Shown here: piece by piece, positions 12,801 through 30,270 of the stretch
Layout of the letters: the number at the start of each line of letters is the position of its first letter
Numbering within the stretch: the first letter of the stretch is position 1
From: Eutrigla gurnardus
Taxonomy: Eukaryota > Chordata > Actinopteri > Perciformes > Triglidae
Reading direction: 5' to 3'
DNA: 64,000 bases
Assembly: GCA_963514095.1 (NCBI GenBank)
Contig: OY741277.1
Coordinates: forward strand, 5,361,409 to 5,425,408
Notes under the pieces: model-generated
What the model saw: the letters and a program-made list of their open reading frames with translations, nothing else
Database searches by the model: none
What the model was told of the DNA's origin: nothing
Made by a program: the position numbers and the translations under genes

Positions 12801-15800
12801 TCTTAAGCTCATACATGTAAGACCTGATGGTTGATGCTTTTTTTAAACTGTTGTTGACATTTGTTATTGTCATTTGCAGTATGTAATATGCCACATTTGC
12901 ATTGCACAGGATACGCAAAATCCATCATGCCTGAAGCAGTTCCTAGACCATCATGGATTGTCTTTGCTGTGGATCTTCATGGTGGAGATTTCTGAGGCTA
13001 AAGGCAACTGTGCCAATAACATCAAACTGCAGTTGGAGGTGACATATGTCATTGACTTTGCATAAAACATTCATCATTTTATGACAGGGATTTTGAAATC
13101 CTCAGAGCCTGTACGGTCATATACGCTGTTTGATCACTGATACTATATGATTCTGTTTATAGATTATGAAGACCCTGGCTGTGCTGCCTATATCTACGAA
13201 GAACATGTTGGAGGAGAGCAGAGTCCTTACTTTCATCCAGCGATGGGCCCAGACAAAAGCTCTCCCTCATCCTGCTGAGATGGACGGCTACTCCAGTGAG
13301 AACACCTCCCGTGCTCAAACACCCCTCAACACTCCCGATGGTCCCTCGACCAAACTGGGACCAGAATTGGACGGGGACACCTCCAAGCCCGCTGTGTACC
13401 GTCGCCTTAAAATCATCAGTGAAAACAGTCTGGACAGTGCGCTCTCTGATGCTAGCAAAGCATCTGATGGGAAGGAGGAAGAGGAGGAGGATGATGATGA
13501 GGAAGAAGATGAATCCGCGCATGCAGGACATCCTGATGGCAAACCGTTGAAGGCAGAGCCGGTGTGTGAAGCTGCAGAGCCGACAAAGGAACCAATGGAA
13601 GAGTCGGAAAAAGAAGAGGGTCAGATCAAAGGGGAGAAAGAGGAAGAGACGGGAACGAGTTCAAGCAGCCAGCACCAACCGGAAACTGAGGAGGTAAAAG
13701 AAGAAATGGAGTTAGATTTGGAGAAGGAGATTGAGATTGAGATTGAGAATAAAGCTGACATGAATGATTGTCATGCGGATGAACTTGATGGGCCAAAAGA
13801 GCCTAGTGAAGAACAGGAGAGTGGCGAGGAGCAGACCAGTCAGCCAGGGACAGAAAAGGCTGAACTGGAAGTAGAGCAACCCACTGTCAAAGATGTTGAG
13901 CCAGAGAGTAAATCCATCCTAACAGATGTTCCTGACCTTCCACCTGATCCACCTTCAGAGAATATGGAGGCCCAGGCAGAGACACAAGAAGCTGAGAAAC
14001 CTCCTCCTGGCAGCGAGGCGCAACCTGGCGAATCTACTACTGATGCCGCCCCAACCTCTGAGACCACTGAGGCCAGTATCCCCTCTGAGGTCATAGCGAC
14101 CCCCGTGGACCCATCAGTGATAGGAACTCCTTCTCAGGATGAAGAGGAAGGTGTCTCAGATGTGGAGAGTGAGAGGAGTCAGGAGCCCCAACTCAATGCT
14201 TTGGACATTAGTGGCATGGCTGCCAGGCTTCTGGACACCTGGAAAGATCTGAAGGTGAGCTCAAACAAGTTGACTTTTAAAGGCAGACATAATGAAAAAT
14301 TCAAAGAAATACGATCTGTTTGTAGTTAAGTTTGACAGCAAAAGTTTTGCATGTTTTCCAGGAGGTGTACAGAATACCGAAGAAGAGTCAGGTGGAAAAG
14401 GAGGGAAATGGTAAGTGGATTCCAATTCTGACTTTTTTGGCCTGGATTTGTTTTCCATATGATTTTTGCTAACTATATTGTTTTACACAGATCGCAGCCG
14501 AGATCGAGAAACAGCTTTGACTCCACGCACAACTTCACGTAGTCGAGAACGGGAAAGGGAGCGAGAGAAGGACAGGGAACGTGACAGAGACCGAGATTAT
14601 GAAAGAGACAGGGATCGAGACTGGGACAGGGACCGAGACCGGGACAGAGATCGCGACCGTGATCGAGATCGAGTCTCTGACAAAACTCCCCAACGCAGCA
14701 CGGAGAGACGGAGGAGACGCTCCTCTTCGCCGCCCTCATCCTACGAGAGGAGCAGCCGACGCACTGAAGAACGGTTAGAATTCTTGTTTTGGGGGGGAAC
14801 ATTGTGGCGAGTCCTCCAAGCATAGTGTTATCTGTGTACAGCTAGATATCATAATGACGTTTTGGTATTCAACTATGGTTTTGTTCTCTGGAATTTTAAG
14901 GTTTGACACATCAAACAGCAGCAAGGCACGGGGAGTTGGTGCCAAGGAGCGCAACAAGCTGTCCACCGAGGAGCGCAGGAAGCTGTTCGAGCAGGAGGTT
15001 GCTCAGCGGGAAGCCCAGAAACAACAGCAGCTTCAACAACAGCAGCAGCAGCAGCAGCAGCAGCTACAAACCATGGCTTATGACCCTTCTCTGGCCTATG
15101 CCTCCAGCCCTGGCTTCATCACCTACCCTCCTGGATATCCCATCCAGACTTATGTAGATCCTACCAACCCCAATTTAGGCAAAGTACTGCTACCGACCCC
15201 TGCGGTTGACCCCAGCATGAACTATGAAGAGACACCTCCCCAGCGTCTGATCACAGACCTGGGACTGGCCTCTCCATCCTCCACTTCCCAGGCCACTCCA
15301 GTCGCTAATCTTTCTCAGCACATCACCACCACCGACCTCACCCCTGGCAACCCCCAACAGTATGCCCCGCCACCTGTAGCACCTCAGGACGCAGGCGTGG
15401 CTGTCCTCTCTGTACCTGCCCAGGTGGCCCCTCAGGTACAGGGCCAGCAGAGCTACACTACTCTCTGGGATCCCACTACTCAGCAGGCAGTGACTGTACA
15501 GACACAACCTGCACAGCAGTACGCCACAGCCCCAGCACAGGCTCAGACACAGACAGCTATCTATTACCAGGGTCAGCCATGTCAGACCATCTACAGCATC
15601 CCCACCGCCTACCCACAGGCCAACACTCCAGTTATACAGGTAGGGTTGCCTGCGCCTGATAAACTCTGGTGATTTTGCTGTGCTTTGATTAACTTGTGTT
15701 TTCCAACATCAATGATATACAATGTTAAAAAACAAACAATGTTAACGTATATTATCTATATTAATATATAAAACAATTAAAAATGTTTGTGGTTTGGACT

Positions 15801-18800
15801 TTATATGTTACTGTAATAGTAACATCCTTTTGCCTCACCGATTTCATTGGGGTTTTTTTTCTTCCAGAAACAAAATAATAGAAATAACAAATATGGTATT
15901 ATTGAATATCACTACACGGTAAGTGCTTTTTAAATGTGCATAGTGACCATCTAATTTGATTTGTATTTTTGTATTTCTGAAGGCGTATGCTGAACCCACA
16001 GCCAGCTACCTGCACGGCCAGCCTGTGTATCCTGGCCATCAGCAGGGAGTGGTGGTGCAGCAGGGAGGCACAGTCACCACCATTGTTACATCCCAAACTG
16101 TCCAACAGGTAATGCATGCACACACTCTGTCAGGGCAGTTTAGTCTGCTTTTGAGGAGCTTTGGGCTTTTCAGAATGCGATTTTGAGGAAACCTCCTGTC
16201 TCCGTGTGGCCACAAGGGGGTAGAATACATCTAAATGATGCAGCCCTTAAGAGCTACAGTATGTGGGACCTCTCTCATAATGACAAAGTGCCATGTAAGA
16301 ATCCAAAAGAGGCACTTCAAAGTGAAGCCACATGGATTTTTATACGAATACTTATTTTCCATTTCTTCTCATCTACAGGAAATGATTGTACCCAACAATG
16401 TGATAGACCTTCCACCCCCCTCTCCCCCCAAACCCAAAACTATCGTCCTACCTCCCAACTGGAAAGTGGCCCGGGACCCTGAAGGCAAGATCTACTACTA
16501 CCATATTTCCACAAGGTAAGTATTGCTGTGTGTCTGTGAAGTGTGTGTTTGTGCCTCTAGAACCCCCCCTGCATTTTATTTCTATTTGTCATGGTTTCTC
16601 TCTGTGCATTAGGCAAACACAGTGGGATCCTCCAACCTGGGATGGATGTAGTGACAACACTAGTGTGGACCATGAATCAGAGATGGACCTGGGAACACCC
16701 ACTTATGATGAGAATCCTTCCAAGGTGAGTTTTTAGCAGTGATCGTACAAGAGTCCTATAAAATGTAAAATATGCGTGGCGATTGTGGGCTAGACCTTTT
16801 TTGGAGTTTCTTTTTTGATAGTAGAAACATCTACGTTTCCTCATTTGACAAAGGGGAAGAATCTACTTCACATTTTTGTTTGGTTCCCGGAAGGAATGTG
16901 CTGGGATGCAGAACATGATTATAGTGTTTGTTCTTGAGGTAATTGAAGATGCTGCACTAGTGATTACTTTCAGCTGTGTCTCAAGGGGGGGAGAAAAAAA
17001 AGAAAAGCCTTCAGCACGACACCATATTCAGTGAGTGTTATGTCCTCGTTGATGACTCCTCCTCGCAAAATGGCTCCATCAGTATCTACATGCAGAAGAA
17101 GATTTGAAGAGGGATTGAACTCACTCCACCCCCGGCTCAGCTGTCTGTCCCCTAGCCTCAAGGCCACAAGGGGAGGGGTGGCTCAGCTCATCTCTTCCTC
17201 CTCTGCCTCGTTTGTTTTCCCTCTTCATTTTTATCCCGACTTTGATGATAATAGAAACCATGTGGAAGACCTTGCATTCATTTATTTGCGGTTTCTTGTT
17301 TTATGGTTTCAACTACGCAAGTGTCCCTTTTCTCTCTTTTTAAAAAGACGTAAGTTGGAAAACGGCATCAAAAACTGAGATGGAAGGCTCCGTGTTTGTT
17401 CATGCCATGTTTCCCGCCAAGTACAGCTACAAGGTCATGGACCATTTCCCAGCAGCATGTGTTAGACAGTGGTGGTGTGTCCACGTCCAGCACTTGAAAA
17501 GACGGCACATGCTCTGCACTTGCAGAGCGTCCCACATTTAACTGGTTTTGATTTGCTGTCCCTGGCACTGTGTTGGTGTGAACCCTCGGCGCTTGCTTCT
17601 GATCCTCGCCACTTTGTTGTGGGTGCAGGCAGTCAGCTGTTGCCTACTTGCCTTTGTTGTTGAAGGCTGGTGCCAGAGAGGCAGCATCCTGGCAGGATAT
17701 CCCTGCTTTGTGTCAAGTAGCTGGTGAGCAGGTGCTGTTTGATGCCCCACTGACCTTGATAGCTACTGTTTTGCGGCCAGTTGCCATGGTTGATTGAGCA
17801 GACACACAGGTGGGGCCTCACTTGTGATTTTAATTGTAGAAAATGACTCTGCCTGGTTATATCACTATGACATGGTCTAACTCGTTTTGACAAATTACAC
17901 TTGCGAGCCAAGGGGTTTCATGTGAAAGAACTATGTTTGTTTGCAAGTGTTTTTAATCCTCTCAACCGTCTCTTCTTGGTACAGTTCTCCACGAAGACTG
18001 CTGAAGCAGACACTTCCAGTGAGCTGGCTAAAAAGAGTAAAGAGACATTTCGTAAAGAGGTGAGCAAGAGTCTCTGTTAACATCATGTTTCAATGTTCCA
18101 AACCTTCTCTAGCAAGTTTCTTTTTAACAAGTATTTTCTTTTGTCTTACTCAGATGTCCCAGTTCATTGTGCAATGTTTAAATCCTTATCGGAAGCCCGA
18201 CTGCAAACTCGGACGCATCAGCAACACAGAAGATTTCAAACACCTGGCTAGAAAGGTAAAATGGAAAGATAAGGTGTTCACAAATACTGTTAGAATTTGT
18301 TAGGGAAGCTGTAAACCTTTCCTTGGCCTCTACTTGGTCGGAGCACAATGAAAGTATTGGTCAGCGTTTAACTTTAAAGGCAAAGTTTTCAAAGTTTCCT
18401 TCTAACCAGAACTAAATAGTTGAGCTCCCACAATTTCTTTTTCCAGCCAAATGTTTTTGTATTGTGCCTCTGGAGGAGACTAAGAATACACTGTACATGT
18501 AAACTATTATCTCCCTCTTTGTTTTACTCATTCTTTTCTAAAAGCACTTTTCAACCAGCGTTTCTTCAAAGCGTAGTGTTCTTTTTTCCATGGTTCCCAG
18601 TGGGTCCGTGGATTGTGTATGTAGGGAGTGGTTTGCACAGCGAATGCCACTCGGACATACCACGGGTACAAGAAACAGAGAGACGCACTGGGTTTCACTC
18701 ATTTAGAGATTTGCATTTTTTTTGGAGGGCAAATTATAAAGGGCAAAGTCACTAAGAGAGAAATCTCCATTTATCGGCTCTACCGCAGCTAACGTCTATA

Positions 18801-19042
18801 ATGTAATTATATCATTTCATGTTGTCTGGTTACCAGAAACGTCTAAATCTTTCGTCATCTCTGCCCATTTCCTGTAGCTAACTCACGGAGTCATGAATAA
18901 GGAGCTGAAAGCTTGCAATAATCCTGAGGACCTTGAGTGTAACGAGAATGTGAAGCACAAGACCAAGGAGTACATCAAGAAGTACATGCAGAGATTTGGC
19001 ACCGTGTACAGGCCCAAGGAGGACACCGAGGCCGTGTACTAG
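819..19042 (+). CDS. setd2: Histone-lysine N-methyltransferase SETD2
   Basis: SETD2 trimethylates H3K36 on transcribed chromatin while bound to elongating RNA polymerase II. The exons I assembled are 819-853, 6228-6249, 6340-10346, 10475-10606, 11355-11483, 11594-11717, 11830-11907, 11993-12090, 12293-12425, 12682-12816, 12910-13038, 13163-14254, 14362-14410, 14491-14773, 14901-15639, 15983-16108, 16379-16515, 16613-16724, 17985-18059, 18154-18255 and 18878-19042. They total 7902 nt and every junction keeps frame, giving about 2633 residues against 2564 in human. Domains in order are: Ser/Arg-rich N-terminus (about 310-400), AWS (about 1357-1413), SET (about 1414-1533), post-SET (about 1540-1556), an acidic region, an Arg/Asp repeat, polyQ, WW (about 2460-2492) and a C-terminal SRI domain. 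The motifs CSRFMNHSCEPNCETQ and ELTFDYQFQRYG are intact, so the enzyme should be active. The first two exons are the least certain part of the model. Confidence 0.95.
2216..2337 (+). other. setd2: Candidate alternative first coding exon of setd2
   Basis: A pyrimidine-rich tract with a TTTTTGTCAG acceptor precedes this stretch and a CAG|GTATTA donor follows it. An ATG at 2218 (G at -3, G at +4) opens 40 codons beginning MASLWRGHFSDLDYSW and ending exactly in phase 0. The large setd2 exon at 6340 starts in phase 0, so joining them while skipping the microexon gives a continuous reading frame with a different N-terminus. If instead spliced behind exon 1, the frame hits a stop within about 11 codons, which would make it a poison exon. 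I do not recognise the peptide, and chance cannot be excluded. Confidence 0.35.
2499..3221. mobile_element. Non-autonomous DNA transposon (MITE-like)
   Basis: The two ends carry a perfect 17-bp inverted repeat, GATAGTTTGGGTGTTTT at 2501-2517 and its reverse complement at 3203-3219. The element is about 720 bp and has no transposase reading frame; the open frames inside look random. The terminal sequence resembles a widespread teleost hAT-like element, but the family is from memory. I see no clean target-site duplication. Confidence 0.65.
3962..3982. repeat. Poly-G tract (about 21 bases)
   Basis: An uninterrupted G run lies in setd2 intron 1. Length is uncertain because such runs are prone to sequencing and assembly error. 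Confidence 0.8.
6228..6249 (+). CDS. setd2: setd2 22-nt microexon
   Basis: The stretch A GAG GAG GGG AGT GGT GCT TCG lies between an AAACCAG acceptor, preceded by a long pyrimidine-rich tract, and a perfect TCG|GTAAGT donor. It takes exon 1 from phase 2 to phase 0, exactly what exon 3 at 6340 needs. Its peptide KEEGSGAS sits where human SETD2 has an acidic EEEENE stretch. Phase agreement on both sides plus consensus sites make it convincing, though no transcript is available here. Confidence 0.65.
6340..10346 (+). CDS. setd2: setd2 large exon 3 (disordered N-terminal region)
   Basis: This single 4007-nt exon encodes about half of the protein and corresponds to the equally giant third exon of mammalian SETD2. 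Anchors to the family are FPKGTKMKVNLEDQGRQKV at the start, a block of alternating Ser/Arg at about 7210-7490, LHSVVVVPKNSS at about 9206, GWDFSQPELPSS at about 9675 and PPYFDLIEENLYLTER at the end. The region is Ser-, Gln- and Lys-rich, with no folded domain visible. It is thought to control protein stability and phase behaviour in the family. The first base of the exon is set by the CTGTAG acceptor at 6334-6339. Confidence 0.93.
10475..12425 (+). CDS. setd2: setd2 AWS-SET-postSET catalytic exons
   Basis: Six exons (10475-10606, 11355-11483, 11594-11717, 11830-11907, 11993-12090, 12293-12425) encode the zinc-binding AWS motif (CECPVLP, CGEDCLNRLL, CSSRCLNGAYCSNRR), the SET fold (GWGLRAARDL, NTFVLEYCGEVL, CSRFMNHSCEPNC, ELTFDYQFQ) and the post-SET cysteine cluster (CFCGAPSCRG). 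All zinc cysteines and the S-adenosylmethionine- and lysine-channel residues that I can recognise are present. Spacing matches human SETD2 closely. The intron between the AWS-containing exons carries a SINE insertion. Confidence 0.95.
10838..11242 (+). mobile_element. tRNA-headed SINE-like retroposon with 14-bp target-site duplication
   Basis: The perfect direct repeat GAGTAGTCATTATA at 10838-10851 and 11229-11242 brackets a 377-bp element. The head resembles a tRNA gene, with an A-box-like GTAGTGGGTAGCAC and a B-box GGTTCGATTCC. The 3' end is a short run of ATGG/GGAT units. The body matches a sequence I know to be very common in teleost genomes. It sits wholly within a setd2 intron. The element does not fold as a complete functional tRNA. 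Confidence 0.85.
12682..14254 (+). CDS. setd2: setd2 central exons including the acidic linker
   Basis: Exons 12682-12816, 12910-13038 and 13163-14254 follow the catalytic domain. The first two encode helical segments (LMVRVETMEQKLICLKLI, LDHHGLSLLWIFMVEI) matching the family. The 1092-nt third exon has conserved ends (NMLEESRVLTFIQRWAQTK; SQDEEEGVSDVESERSQ; LLDTWKDLK) around a Glu/Asp-rich, poorly conserved interior with a run of nearly pure Glu/Asp near 13470-13510. The interior is probably disordered. Confidence 0.92.
14491..14773 (+). CDS. setd2: setd2 Arg-Asp/Arg-Glu repeat exon
   Basis: The exon codes for a mixed-charge tract of alternating Arg with Glu or Asp (about 14545-14675), then a segment rich in Arg and Ser (RRRRSSSPPSSYERSS). 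The following Ser/Pro-Tyr-Glu-Arg part aligns with human SETD2. The human segment between is only weakly Arg-Glu/Asp, so the tract is expanded here. Mixed-charge Arg/Asp tracts in other proteins direct them to nuclear speckles, so an effect on location is plausible but inferred. Confidence 0.9.
14901..15639 (+). CDS. setd2: setd2 exon with polyglutamine and Pro/Gln-rich linker
   Basis: The exon starts with the conserved KERNKLSTEERRKLFEQEV helix, then a Gln run interrupted by Leu (15019-15066), and then a Pro/Gln/Thr-rich low-complexity region (GYPPGYPIQTYVDPTNPN, QTQTAIYYQGQPC) that matches human SETD2. The Gln tract is longer than the human one and is made largely of CAG codons. Confidence 0.93.
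15983..16724 (+). CDS. setd2: setd2 exons carrying the WW domain
   Basis: Exons 15983-16108, 16379-16515 and 16613-16724 encode a low-complexity lead-in, a proline-rich block (DLPPPSPPKPKTIVLPP) and the WW domain. Both signature tryptophans are present (PPNWKVARDPEGKIYYYH and QTQWDPPTW), and the domain is split by the intron at 16516-16612. In the family this WW domain packs against the adjacent proline stretch and contacts proline-rich partners. Confidence 0.95.
17985..19042 (+). CDS. setd2: setd2 C-terminal SRI domain exons
   Basis: Exons 17985-18059, 18154-18255 and 18878-19042 encode the Set2-Rpb1-interacting domain, which binds the doubly phosphorylated RNA polymerase II C-terminal tail. 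Family segments visible are SSELAKKSKETFRKEMSQF, LNPYRKPDCKLGRI, HLARKLTHGVMNKELK and VKHKTKEYIKKYMQRFG. The protein ends VYRPKEDTEAVY before TAG at 19040-19042; human ends nearby with KEDTELE. Confidence 0.96.
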
Positions 19043-20655
19043 CCTCAGAAACCACAAACGTTACACTTGTCCTGCGCTAACACAGGGGATGCACAGATTT
19101 GCCTTTCCATACACTCCTCCATGTACGCGCTGGCCTGCCCGAGCTGTGAAGTCGTTTCTTACGCATATTTATGACTTAAGAATTGCACTGCTGCCCAAGA
19201 AGCTCTCCAGGCACTGTGGATCACGGAGGAGCCCTGAGGGTGACGGAGGCTCGAGTGTCGCTGAACGACCTGAGCGCTCCAGGTGTAGTGTTGTCAAGGG
19301 GATAACGCTGCGGGGTGCTACAGAGACTAATGTTGTCACTGACTGTTTGATTTTAAGCTTTTTCTTTTCATTTGTGGCTCTTAAATGTTCCCGAGATGAT
19401 CACCTCAATTCCACTTTTTAAACTCTTCTAGTCCTGAATGAGGATTACTCAATGGAATCAGCTTTGGTATCATATTTATCAGAGTCTCTTTGTTACTTTC
19501 CACTGTTAAAAATGGATCAACGACAGAACAGTCCAGTGTTTTCCCCCCCTCCCACTTCCCTTTTCTTGTGCACGCTTCAACCCCCTGCCACTGACTCTGT
19601 ATCTGGTGCTGCTTTTAACTGGGCCGTGGAAGTCCAAGCTTCCACTCCTCAAGCCCTGCCTTCTTAACCACAAGACTTTGGAGCCTCTGTTGTTTTATGA
19701 ATGCATGATGAAGGCTGAGGTCTGAGTGGTATCCTTATGGAAATTCCTACGTTTTCCATATCTCCTGCTTCAAGTAACATGGCCCTCACTGGGATGAGCT
19801 TTTACTCACAACACACTTAGGGATCAGCCAGGAACCAGCAGGTAGACACATTGATCGATATGTCTTTTATGAATTTATGTATAATTAACGGGAGCAGGGT
19901 TTAAATGCCATGTTTGATGTGCTCTTACATTTCCTGTCCGGTCCATTCTCCCAACTCGTTCTGTTTGGTCTCTTCTTATAGGAATAATTCTGATAATGAA
20001 GGTTGTAGCATTGCAGTTTTAACCATTTCTAAACATCTTGTGTGTTCTGGTTCTTTTTTTTTATCACTGTCCTAATTAGGCAACAATTTTCTTCAGCCTT
20101 GCTCCACAAACTCATTCATTAAGTTACAAGATTTTCAGGAATGTCGAGGCCGTTTCATTAGCATAAGTTCACTGATTTGGTCCAGCCTATTAAATTGCAT
20201 TTAACAAAATTCCAACATATGTACATTGCTTTATATGTGAATATATTGAATAATAGTTTTTGGGAATGTTTAAATAAGCAGACACTTTGTAAAAGGATTA
20301 TCATTTCATGATTGAAAGTGTAAATAATGTGTAAATTTACCAAGGCTGTATGCAGGAGAGTCGGGTCAGGGAGCCCACCCACTCATCCTGACCAGCTCCG
20401 CCCTCCTGATGCAGTTCCCACATCAGTCTGTCAAACCTAGGACCCCACTGACTCACAGTCCTCTATTTTATTTCAGCAGTGGGGGGGATTTTCTTTTGTT
20501 TCCTTTTTTTTTGTTTTTTTGTTTCTGTTTATTATTATTTTTCTATGTACAAAGTAAGTTTCACCCTATTCTACTGTAAGTATTGTGTAAGCACATTGTC
20601 ATACTGAGTGTACAAACATTTTAAAAGATAATAAACTTTTTTGTAAAATGAAGAT
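19043..20655 (+). other. setd2: setd2 3'UTR and polyadenylation signal
   Basis: The sequence after the stop has no further coding support. A canonical AATAAA lies at 20630-20635, so cleavage is expected near 20650. Several A/T-rich patches lie at 20200-20340 and 20490-20600, as is usual for a long regulated 3'UTR. Confidence 0.7.
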
Positions 20656-22250
20656 AAACTGTTTCTCTGCTGTGCAATTGAACCGGGTTCACCTGGGCGT
20701 TAAGTCGAGTGACCTCTGTTGCACGATTAAGTGCTGAGTGAGTGCACACCCGATCCACATTAGACCGGCTCCCTCCTCTCGTACGGGTCTGCACATGGCA
20801 CGAGTGCCCCTGCAGCACACATGCAGTGTCGAGCCAGATGTTCGGCCCCAGCCAAGGGAATCAAAGTGATTGTGTGCCTGCATTAGAGACGTCCTGTGTG
20901 CTCTAAATACGGAGACCCGTGACGAGAGGAGAGAGGCTGCTGTGCTTCCCCTCTCTCCCTTCGGTCCCAACCCCCCTCCCAGTGTACGCACATTCCGCAG
21001 CCCCATGTCTGTGTGCTCCAGACCGCAGTTAAGCAGTCCCGTCTGGAGTGTGTGACGGCATCTAGCGCTGCCCCAGGCCATGCAAGATGCCTGCTCCCAC
21101 TTAGGACTGAATGCAAAGAGATCATTAACAGATTTGAGTGAGCAGAGGAGGAGGAGGATTTTGTGTCTCTGAGAGAAACGGGGGAAACTTTACCGCCTGA
21201 ATATTTTTGGATGAAGCTATTATTTTCATTTCACCCAAAAATTATTAAATACCTCTTAACTGATTTCCCGTCAGGGTTTTGCACAGGAAATGTTATTAAA
21301 TACTAAATCCCTTGATATGGGGTAGTATATTCCAAATATGTCCAGACTTCCTAACTGTGTGATTCATCAAATGGATTTGAGATTCAGTGTAAGTGACAGA
21401 CATGTCTATAGGGCTGTGGTTGGAGTCCAGCAATTTTCATATTATGTTAAAAAAAATGTTTCTTGCCATTGGAGGGAAACAAGCAATACACACAAAGGCA
21501 ATGGGTGTGTGCTAAACATCTAGTTAGATGTCAAATAATAAAACTACAAGTATTAAACTAATGACGCAAGTACATTTATTTCAACCATTTATCATAGCTG
21601 CTTTATTGACTTAGCTGCTACTAAAACCGTTTAGCAAACCATTAGGCTAATTTCGCTAACTATCAGCTATCTGTCTATTCTAGCCATCTATATTAGTCTA
21701 CTTCTATCTATATCCTATCTATATATCCATTATGTTTAGCTAACTATCAACTGTTTGTCCATTACTTTTGTCTTATGTAGTTTATTTTAACCATTTATCC
21801 ACTACGTTGAAACATCAGCATTTATCCTCTAATGTAGCAGCTCCCCATCCATTAGATTAAGCTAACTATTTCAACTGTAGGCTACTTTTGGATATTTGGA
21901 CTGTTTCATTGCTTTTAGTTAGCATATGAATCCATTCATTTTAGTTCACTATCTGTTAGTTTAAGCAAACTGTTTAGTTAAAAATAAAAATGAACCCTTT
22001 TAGATCACATCCTCAGCCATGAGCCCTATTATGTAGCCATTGCTTATAGCTGTTCTCAACTTCTCTGCTTGCTTGCTAACAAGTAGGCCTATTCAGGCAC
22101 TCTTAAAAGTATATTCATTTTGTATTCAATTAAGCTACTCCACAATCACACCACAAGAAACGGCACAGGTGGGCACATCGAATCCATAAAGACATGAACA
22201 TCGTCATAGTCATAGGTAGGGCTACTTCTGTTACAACAAAAGAAACACCG
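20656..22250. other. Intergenic sequence between convergent setd2 and the receptor gene
   Basis: No exon is supported here. The part 20700-21100 is GC-rich with several overlapping open frames, none of them protein-like. From 21580 to 22090 the DNA is made of many short variants of TTAGCTAACTATC, a simple low-complexity pattern common in fish. Confidence 0.5.
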
Positions 22251-23750
22251 AATAATCAAAGTTATTTATTAAATGAATAAAACTCTTACAAAAACACATT
22301 GGGGCATAGACCATTAGGAAATATATACACAAAACCATACACGGCTGGCGGTAAAAAAATATCAAACCATCTGATGCCATCTATAAAGTGTAACTAGCAC
22401 ACAGCCGATGTCCATGGCTCTCATAGATTTATTTAGTTTTATACTTGGAACAGTGATGAAATAAATACAAAAGCAAGATGGCAACTTGGACACAAGCATC
22501 GATGTTAACGGTGTCTTCGGATTTTGTGTTTATGTGTCAAATCAAGGCAACCAAAATGGAGCTGTGTAATTCGAATGTAAGGAGAATAATTTCATTTCTT
22601 TTCCTTTTCTTCCATCTTCACAGTTCATGAATGATCTCATTTCAAAACAAATCAATATTTAAGATATTTACAATCATAGATGGCTATTAAAGAGCTAAGA
22701 AAGTTGTTTTTATAATTCACAGAATGCTTAATTTCTGTGCTTTCTAATGAAATTTCAAACATCGCTGGTGCATGATATATCCTCAGTATGAATAAATACC
22801 AAGGCTACTTAGTGACTGCAGCAGAAAAAGAAGGGGGAACAAAACAAAACAACAGAACAAGACAACAAACTTAAACAATCGAGTGAGTAGTTCCCATCTA
22901 CACATTAGATCGTCTTCTTAGCAAGCAACATCAGGAAGGTTGATCACCTGGCCATGTCAACCAAATTTGGTTTCTTGGAGTTGTTTTCCCTTTTTTCAGG
23001 CCTGATCCCAAATAGAGAGAAATGATCCCAAATAGAGAGACATTATCCCAAATAGAGAGAAATGATCCCAAATAGAGAGTCGCGTCAGGTTGGAAAGCAG
23101 TGTGTGAAGTTGCTGAAGTTAAAAACAATCTAGAAATGTGATGAGATAAACTGTTATTGTTAATAGCAGGTGGAAGGCTGATATTTTCTATCGGGGCAGG
23201 AGATAAATACATCTGATTTCTCTCCACACAACACGTAAACAGTGATTTTGTTTTTCATGATAATCCCACTTGTGCACCACATTTTGACCAGGTTTCATGT
23301 GTATGTAAACAACATTGTAAATGTACTGTTGTAGGTGTATGTGGAGCTCATTGTCATTCTAACCAAATATGATCAGACTTCTGCAGTGTCAATTGAGCAA
23401 GCCATTGAGGCTTGATTGAAAATGTTGCTCCCTCGTTAGTGGTAATGTTGCAACATACAGTATATTCAGAGTTTTCATGTGCACCGGCAAGATGATTTGC
23501 TCTGTAGCGATGGCGGACACGTCACAGGAGTGCTGGCATGCAGATGGATCAATGTCAAATCTAATGGGGTCATAAACTGGTACAGAGGAAAGTGATAACA
23601 ATGAATATTTTTTGTTTGGTTAGTAAAAAAGTAAGTCCAACAAAGCAACCAGAACAATCAGTGACAGATGTTGGTGTCTGAGTGCCTTCCATGTCATTTC
23701 AATGAAAGTTCTTCACTTGAGTCCGTGTCATGCGTGCGTTGGAGGAGCCT
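22251..23750 (-). other. nradd: 3'UTR of the p75-like receptor gene
   Basis: On the minus strand the stop at 23753-23751 is followed by about 1.5 kb of non-coding sequence up to an AATAAA at 22270-22265. A GT-rich stretch just beyond (about 22230-22250) is a good downstream element. The UTR carries a four-copy 20-bp tandem repeat at 23004-23080. Confidence 0.55.
23004..23080. repeat. Tandem repeat, four copies of a 20-bp unit
   Basis: The unit GATCCCAAATAGAGAGAAAT is repeated at 23004, 23024, 23044 and 23064 (last copy partial), with only one or two changes between copies. It lies in the predicted 3'UTR of the receptor transcript. Confidence 0.9.

Positions 23751-30270
<6,520 letters not shown>

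Noticed and set aside
22931..23227. 98-residue minus-strand open frame over the tandem repeat
   Set aside because: It lies in the predicted receptor 3'UTR, and its apparent repeats come from the 20-bp DNA repeat.
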